Assembly: GCF_023856365.1 (NCBI RefSeq)
Contig: NC_064534.1
Coordinates: 10,498,536-10,562,535, forward strand
Length of the DNA: 64,000 nt
Source: Brienomyrus brachyistius
Lineage: Eukaryota; Chordata; Actinopteri; Osteoglossiformes; Mormyridae
Reading direction: 5' to 3'
This document shows positions 60,201 through 64,000 of the stretch, piece after piece (position 1 is the stretch's first letter; the number at the start of each line of letters is the position of its first letter). A program made the translations under genes and the position numbers. Below the pieces are notes generated by a model. The model ran no database searches and was not told the DNA's origin. It saw only the letters and a list, made by a program, of their open reading frames with translations.

Positions 60201-62990
60201 ACAAATTGTGGGAGGCGTAGCAGCTTCCCATTGGACAGCTGGGCGGCCCGATAAGTGTCCAGCAGGGACTGCAGTCAGCGCAGCATCAGGCCGGCGGTTT
60301 GGCCCCCAAATTAACCTCAGACTCATCCTAATTAAAACGCCTCCTCTGCCTTACAGGCACACTTTTAAATCCCAGTATATTTTTTTTTCTTTTAGCACTA
60401 ATTCTTGCATCCGTGTAGGTTATGCGATGGTATAGCGTTTAAGTAAAGTACATTATGTGTAAATGTGCAGCATTTTAGTTGTCAGCAGATGTACCGGAAC
60501 AAAATGGAGCGGCGTAAATTTAAAAGTCCAGAACGTTCTTGCATTATAATGTGAGATTTATGTAAAATGTACAAATGACTTTGGGTGATGAATGAGAATA
60601 ATGGAAGCCATATTTGTGTTTTTTTTTTATTATTCACCCTGGAGAAAGAGCCATATCTTTATATATAATTATTATGGCGAATATCAGCTTCTGTCGGTTG
60701 GACATGCGGTGCTCACCTAGGTCTCGCATGCGCTGTGCTGCAGCGGATCGAAGAGTCTGTGGAGGACCCTGCTTCGAATCGAGTTCTGTCACCAGGGGGG
60801 TGGGGGCGGGGTGGGACTATTCCTGTGCCTAACCTTGTCACATGCATGCACCCTTGTGCCTCAGCTGACATCATCTCCACTGTGGAGTTCAACCACTCAG
60901 GGGAGCTTCTCGCCACAGGGGACAAGGGCGGCAGGGTCGTCATCTTTCAGCAGGAGCTGGAGGTGAGCGGAGTGTGTGGTTGTGGTTGGGGGGGGGGGGT
61001 TCACCGTCCTGCACGTTTCTGCGATATTTTGGCTAACGTTACCCCCCCCCCCCCCCCAAATTCTTCCCAGAACAAGAGCCAGCCTCAGTCGCGGGGCGAG
61101 TACAACGTCTACAGCACCTTTCAGAGTCACGAGCCCGAGTTTGACTATCTGAAGAGCCTGGAGATCGAGGAGAAGATCAATAAGATCCGTTGGCTTCCTC
61201 AGAAGAACGCCGCCCACTTCTTGCTGTCCACAAACGGTCGGTGCCGAACCCACTTTTTATTTCCCTCTCGTGTCTGATGCTAGAAAAACACTCTCTTGGT
61301 GTGATGCATCAAATGGAAAATGCTAAAACACATCATTTAACATTGGCGGGGGGTTTTGTTGGCTGAAGGGTTAGAGTAGAGGAAGTAAGACTGGTGGGCT
61401 GTCTGTGCCCACCCCCCCATAACTTCCCTTTAATTTTATGAGCTTACTTCCTGTTAAAAGGTAACACAGATTGCGGAGGATTGGCAGAGAGGACCCACTT
61501 CCACCAGTGTAGTTTTCTGACCTTGTTCCTGGTCTGCAGATAAGACCATCAAGCTATGGAAGATCAGTGAACGTGACAAGAGGCCAGAGGGCTACAACCT
61601 GAAGGAGGATGACGGGCGCTACAGGGACCCCTCCACGGTTACCACATTGAGGGTGAGTGGCGGGTCTCTCGTTCCGACGGAGGTTCTGCTAGCTGAGGGA
61701 TTCCGCCACTGTGAATCCTTTGTGGGGGTTACCTTTGCGTCAAAGGTGTGATTGTTCTGGTGTTTCTAATGTAAAAGTTGCGCTTGCATCCCTCTGTGGA
61801 TGGATCGTTCCGCGGCATGCACTCCGGTGGTGGTCTGCGTCTGGCTTTATATTTGGGTTTAATTTATTGTCTCTCTTTCTGGATTTTGGGTTCATTTCAC
61901 TTCATCGACTCTGACTCGGTTGCAGCTCTGTGAACTCGTCAGGTTCCGCCCCTGTGATGTCAGTGTTTTGTCTGCCTTCTAGAGTGTTGGATTTGACTGA
62001 CCATTCTGAAAACATGCTTCCTGTAGCTTCCTACCCTCCAGTTATCATCAACTAAAACTATAATTATAACTATAACTATAGACAATATTTTTGTAAACTG
62101 AAATGAAGATACAGAAACAAGACAACTAAACCAAAACTATAAGTACTTCTACTGAAACTAGCTGAACATCACATACGTCGTTGCCATTTTTACCACTAAG
62201 TAATGATTTATCGTTACAGACCCATTTCGATACCTGCAATGTTTTTCCCATTTTTGAGCATCTTGGTATATAATGTGCACTGTGTATTAATGTAGGATCC
62301 TCTAGAGCTGGGGGGCCAAACTGCAGTCCTGGGGGGGCCAAACTGCAGTCCTGGGTGGGCCAAACTGCAGTCCTGGGGGACTGGAGCCCTGTGTAGCTTA
62401 GATCTTTTCCTGTTGCTCCACAAGTGATTCAGCTCAAGAGCTGTGTGGTAGTTAGCGCAAGGAGTTGATTCAGGTGTGTTAAATGAGGGGAAATCCAAAA
62501 ATGTGCAGGGCTCCAGCCCCCCAGGACTGGAGTTTGACACCCCTGCTCTAGAGATTAGTCATATAAAAAAGCTTAAACACCTTTCAGCCTTATACCTAGA
62601 AATAAAATGACCAAAACTGAAGCTAAAATGTATAAAAACTAAATGGAAAATGTATGTTCAAAGTAAACTTAAACTGAAGACTAATGAAAGCTTAAACTGG
62701 ATTTCAAGTGAAAATTGAAAATATCAAAAAATTAAAAAACAATGCTGCTGCTATGCCCACTGATTGTCTATGAATAAGCTCCTCCCCCTCCCTCTCCCTT
62801 GCTTGCACACAGGTGCCGGTGTTCCGCCCCATGGACCTGATGGTGGAGGCCAGTCCTCGACGCGTCTTCGCCAACGCCCACACCTACCACATCAACTCCA
62901 TCTCCGTCAACAGCGACTGTGAGACCTACCTGTCGGCTGATGACCTGCGCGTCAACCTGTGGCACCTGGAGATCACGGACCGCAGCTTCA
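57270..62990 (+). CDS. ppp2r2a: ppp2r2a, PP2A regulatory subunit B-alpha (B55-alpha); six exons, 5' half of the gene
   Basis: Spliced coding sequence: 57270-57276, 59505-59582, 60865-60962, 61071-61236, 61540-61652, 62813-62990. This is 640 nt, or 213 codons plus one base, of a family about 447 residues long; the rest is beyond the window. All introns are GT-AG and the frame is continuous. Motifs seen include [17 protein letters not shown] near the N-terminus, [18 protein letters not shown] (WD repeat 1), [34 protein letters not shown] (WD repeat 2), and [19 protein letters not shown]. By homology the product is the WD40 beta-propeller that selects substrates for the PP2A A/C core in cytoplasm and nucleus. 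Residues about 127-165 correspond to the hairpin arm that grips the scaffold A subunit. D198 appears to match human D197, which has been implicated in substrate binding. Alpha rather than delta is favoured by [27 protein letters not shown] and VPVFRP. Teleosts may carry two alpha copies, and I cannot tell which this is. Confidence 0.95.
57277..59504 (+). other. ppp2r2a intron 1
   Basis: 2.2 kb. The first ~700 bp stay CpG-rich, consistent with a CpG island extending past exon 1. A poly-C tract (C11) lies near 57438-57448. Around 58330-58390 there is a short degraded tRNA-like SINE piece on the minus strand (GGGATTTGAACCC). No further exon was recognised. Confidence 0.6.
59505..59582 (+). CDS. 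ppp2r2a: ppp2r2a coding exon 2
   Basis: 78 nt between acceptor TGCTTTCAG and donor GTGAGT. With the G carried from exon 1 it encodes residues 3-28, [18 protein letters not shown] onward to DDDVAE, the N-terminal strand of the propeller. The Gly/Ala-rich start is one residue longer than human B55-alpha. QWCxSQVKGA is diagnostic of the B/PR55 family. Confidence 0.93.
59583..60864 (+). other. ppp2r2a intron 2 with decayed SINE
   Basis: Most of 59720-60035 looks like an old minus-strand SINE: an L2-tail-like CCATCTTCCATAACTGCTAA at the left and a tRNA-type box-A-like GTGGCTAGCATG (read on the minus strand) at the right. The remainder is A+T-rich unique sequence, with a short G-run stretch just before exon 3. 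Confidence 0.45.
60865..60962 (+). CDS. ppp2r2a: ppp2r2a coding exon 3 (WD repeat 1)
   Basis: 98 nt, acceptor GTGCCTCAG and donor GTGAGC. Encodes residues 29-61 ([20 protein letters not shown], then [13 protein letters not shown]). Histidine and glutamate in FNHSGELL match the alpha isoform; the delta isoform, from memory, has FNYSGDLL. It is followed by a 108-bp intron that contains no stop in this frame. Confidence 0.95.
60963..61070 (+). other. ppp2r2a intron 3: 108 bp, in-frame, with complementary G12 and C16 runs
   Basis: Starts GTGAGC and ends TTCCCAG. A run of 12 G (60988-60999) followed by T faces A plus 16 C (61041-61057), so the transcript can form a perfect stem of at least 12-13 G-C pairs with a ~41-base loop. 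The length is 3x36 and the upstream frame stays open across it. Splicing is still expected, because flanking exons match the family exactly without it. Confidence 0.8.
61071..61236 (+). CDS. ppp2r2a: ppp2r2a coding exon 4
   Basis: 166 nt starting directly after the acceptor CTTCCCAG. It encodes residues 62-116, from [18 protein letters not shown] through [20 protein letters not shown]. This block is nearly invariant in vertebrate B55 proteins. The donor is GTCGGT, weaker than the usual GTRAGT. Intron 4 is 303 bp and holds nothing recognisable. Confidence 0.94.
61540..61652 (+). CDS. ppp2r2a: ppp2r2a coding exon 5 (WD repeat 2 and A-subunit arm)
   Basis: 113 nt, acceptor GGTCTGCAG and donor GTGAGT. 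Encodes residues 117-154: [20 protein letters not shown], then [26 protein letters not shown] is a classic WD40 D-strand. The charged segment after it begins the long hairpin that contacts the scaffold subunit. STVTTLR favours the alpha isoform. Confidence 0.95.
61653..62812 (+). other. ppp2r2a intron 5 with a hAT MITE
   Basis: 1.16 kb, GTGAGT to CACACAG. Contains the hAT-type insertion at 62308-62545. Around it lie A-rich stretches with repeated 'actaaaact'/'ctgaaact'-like words (62050-62160 and 62590-62740). They look like low-complexity DNA split by the insertion. Confidence 0.6.
62308..62545. mobile_element. hAT-type MITE in ppp2r2a intron 5, 8-bp target duplication
   Basis: Terminal inverted repeats: left CTGGGGGGCCAAACTGCAG, right end reading inward CAGGGGTGTCAAACTCCAG. 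The flanking 8-bp duplication is CTCTAGAG at 62300-62307 and 62546-62553. CAGGGG-type ends with 8-bp duplications are hAT hallmarks. The left end is locally triplicated (GGGCCAAACTGCAGTCCTGG about three times). It has no coding capacity. Confidence 0.85.
62813..62990 (+). CDS. ppp2r2a: ppp2r2a coding exon 6, last exon in the window
   Basis: 178 nt, acceptor CTTGCACACAG. Encodes residues 155-213, from [17 protein letters not shown] through [19 protein letters not shown], plus one base of the next codon (Asn in relatives). The donor is GTATCC, and a TG-rich repeat starts about 8 bases further on. Reading through the donor would only give repeat-encoded Cys/Val, so the exon boundary is well supported by family homology. 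Confidence 0.94.
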
Positions 62991-62998
62991 GTATCCTG

Positions 62999-63086
62999 CG
63001 TGTGTCTGCGTGTGTCTGCGTGTGTCTGCGTGTGTCTGCGTGTGTGTGCGTGTGTGCGTGCGTGCGTGTGCGTGCGTGCGTGTGTG

Positions 63087-63135
<49 letters not shown>
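62999..63135 (+). repeat. TG-rich compound microsatellite at the exon 6 donor
   Basis: (TGTGTCTGCG)n passing into (GTGCGT)n and then pure (TG)n, beginning about eight bases after the exon 6 splice donor. On the minus strand it reads as CA-rich frames, which are not genes. UG-rich RNA right after a donor can bind CELF or TDP-43 type proteins, as known in mammals. Confidence 0.9.
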
Positions 63136-63136
<1 letters not shown>

Positions 63137-63261
63137 CGTGTGTCTGCATGCTTGGTGGCCCCTCCCTCAGCGTGTGAGGGAGACCTAAAGCAGGATTTAC
63201 CCCCCCACCCCCGCTCATCCAAAGCAGCATATCAGTAGGTGTTATATTAATTACACCCATC

Positions 63262-63785
63262 AACAAATTTTGTCACAGAACAACTGAGTGTCTCGTGTAT
63301 TTTTCTGCTAATTTCAAGAATTTTCCTGTTACCCATAGTTTTTGAGTGATGTCATTTTTAGACTATAGTGTAATTTCTAATTCAGAATGTAGGGGGTATA
63401 TTAAAGTTTAATCTAGGAAAATGTTTTCATTTCTATGCGTTAACATTCTTAAGGCCTTACAGAAGGGCACAAAGTACTTGAAGTCTGTTTTACTTCCTGT
63501 AAACTGGCAACAGGTTTGGGCACGTTGAGGCAGGATCCTGCTCTGTCTCTGATATGGAAAACCGATATCAAGGCAGGAGGAATCCCAGTGTGCTGGCTGA
63601 CTTCTGCTGGACCCTTAAGGGACGTTCCCGAGGCCAGCAACAGCAGAAAATCATACACTTCTACCTTTTAGATAAATCACATTCACTAAGCACATATACT
63701 GTATGTGTATAACATAAGGTATAATTGTGCCATTCGTAATCTTCGCCTGATAGGGAAATTCCAATTAGATTTGTTTTCAGCACGA
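63262..63785 (+). repeat. Unclassified ~520-bp interspersed repeat, copy 2 (ppp2r2a intron 6)
   Basis: Strongly similar, same orientation, to 28640-29190. Shared blocks include TTAACATTCTTAAGGCCTTA, GGCACAAAGTACTTGAAGTC, ATATGGAAAACCGATATCAA, GGCAGGAGGAATCCCAGTGT and TTCACTAAGCACATATACTG. Similarity fades at both ends. No tRNA head, poly-A tail, terminal inverted repeats or reading frame is evident, so the class is unknown. Confidence 0.8.
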
Positions 63786-64000
63786 AAGGTACTGTAAGAT
63801 TCACCTTTTTCCATTCCTATGCCATAAAAACAGATTGTGGACCAGTGTTACTTCCAGGGTAAACTTAATGGGGAGCCCAACTTTCCTGGCTGGTCAGTCG
63901 GTCTAGTATCAGCCGGACTGCCCACCCCCCCCCCCCCCCTGGTCTGGCGTTCTCTACACCAAAGGGGTTATGTGTTTTTTTCAATACGTAATGTTTTCTA

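Noticed and set aside
60735..61277. Single 180-codon frame covering ppp2r2a exons 3 and 4
   Set aside because: Real coding is only 60865-60962 and 61071-61236; the frame merely runs through upstream intron, the stop-free intron 3 and past the exon 4 donor.
62988..63266. Minus-strand His/Thr-rich frames near exon 6
   Set aside because: Antisense translation of the TG microsatellite.

Overview
This is vertebrate genomic DNA, almost certainly from a ray-finned (teleost) fish. About 57 kb is a gene desert of unique non-coding sequence and repeats. It ends at the promoter and first half of one recognisable protein-coding gene on the + strand. I assign that gene to ppp2r2a, the B-alpha (B55-alpha) regulatory subunit of protein phosphatase 2A. 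Six coding exons (57270-57276, 59505-59582, 60865-60962, 61071-61236, 61540-61652, 62813-62990) encode the first 213 residues, and the rest lies past the right edge. The teleost call rests on the repeats: tRNA-derived SINEs ending in the 'GCTTTGGATAAAAGCGTCTGCTAAAT' type of tail or in an L2-like (TGGA)n tail, decayed Tc1 elements, a PIF/Harbinger element with TAA duplications, a hAT MITE, and many (GT)n and poly-C/poly-G tracts. I cannot name the species.

Layout. 1-5.7 kb: intergenic DNA, a palindromic MITE, a degenerate ~30-bp minisatellite, a SINE and a Harbinger remnant. 5.7-13 kb: unique DNA, a second palindromic MITE, CNE-like blocks and a 312-bp solo LTR with a 5-bp target duplication. 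13.2-21.8 kb: tandem repeats, namely a ~31/62-bp array, a 13-bp array carrying five TCATGTGA boxes, a CAGN array, a 42-bp minisatellite with a 208-bp higher-order period, and a long (CACT)n/(CATTCTCT)n array. 22-56 kb: mixed SINEs, Tc1, Tigger-like and TG-flanked MITE copies, separated by A+T-rich, homeodomain-motif-rich stretches that look like developmental enhancers. 56.75-57.27 kb: CpG-rich promoter with CCAAT boxes, a perfect CRE, a YY1-type site and an upstream ORF. 57.27 kb to the end: ppp2r2a exons 1-6 with their introns.

The product would be the substrate-selecting, seven-bladed WD40 subunit of the PP2A heterotrimer. In mammals (from memory) the DNA upstream of PPP2R2A is a long desert shared with EBF2. 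The CNE-like blocks could therefore serve either gene, but nothing in the window proves this. No CRISPR arrays, rRNA, convincing tRNA genes or prokaryotic genes were seen. Most open frames elsewhere are chance frames or lie in tandem repeats.
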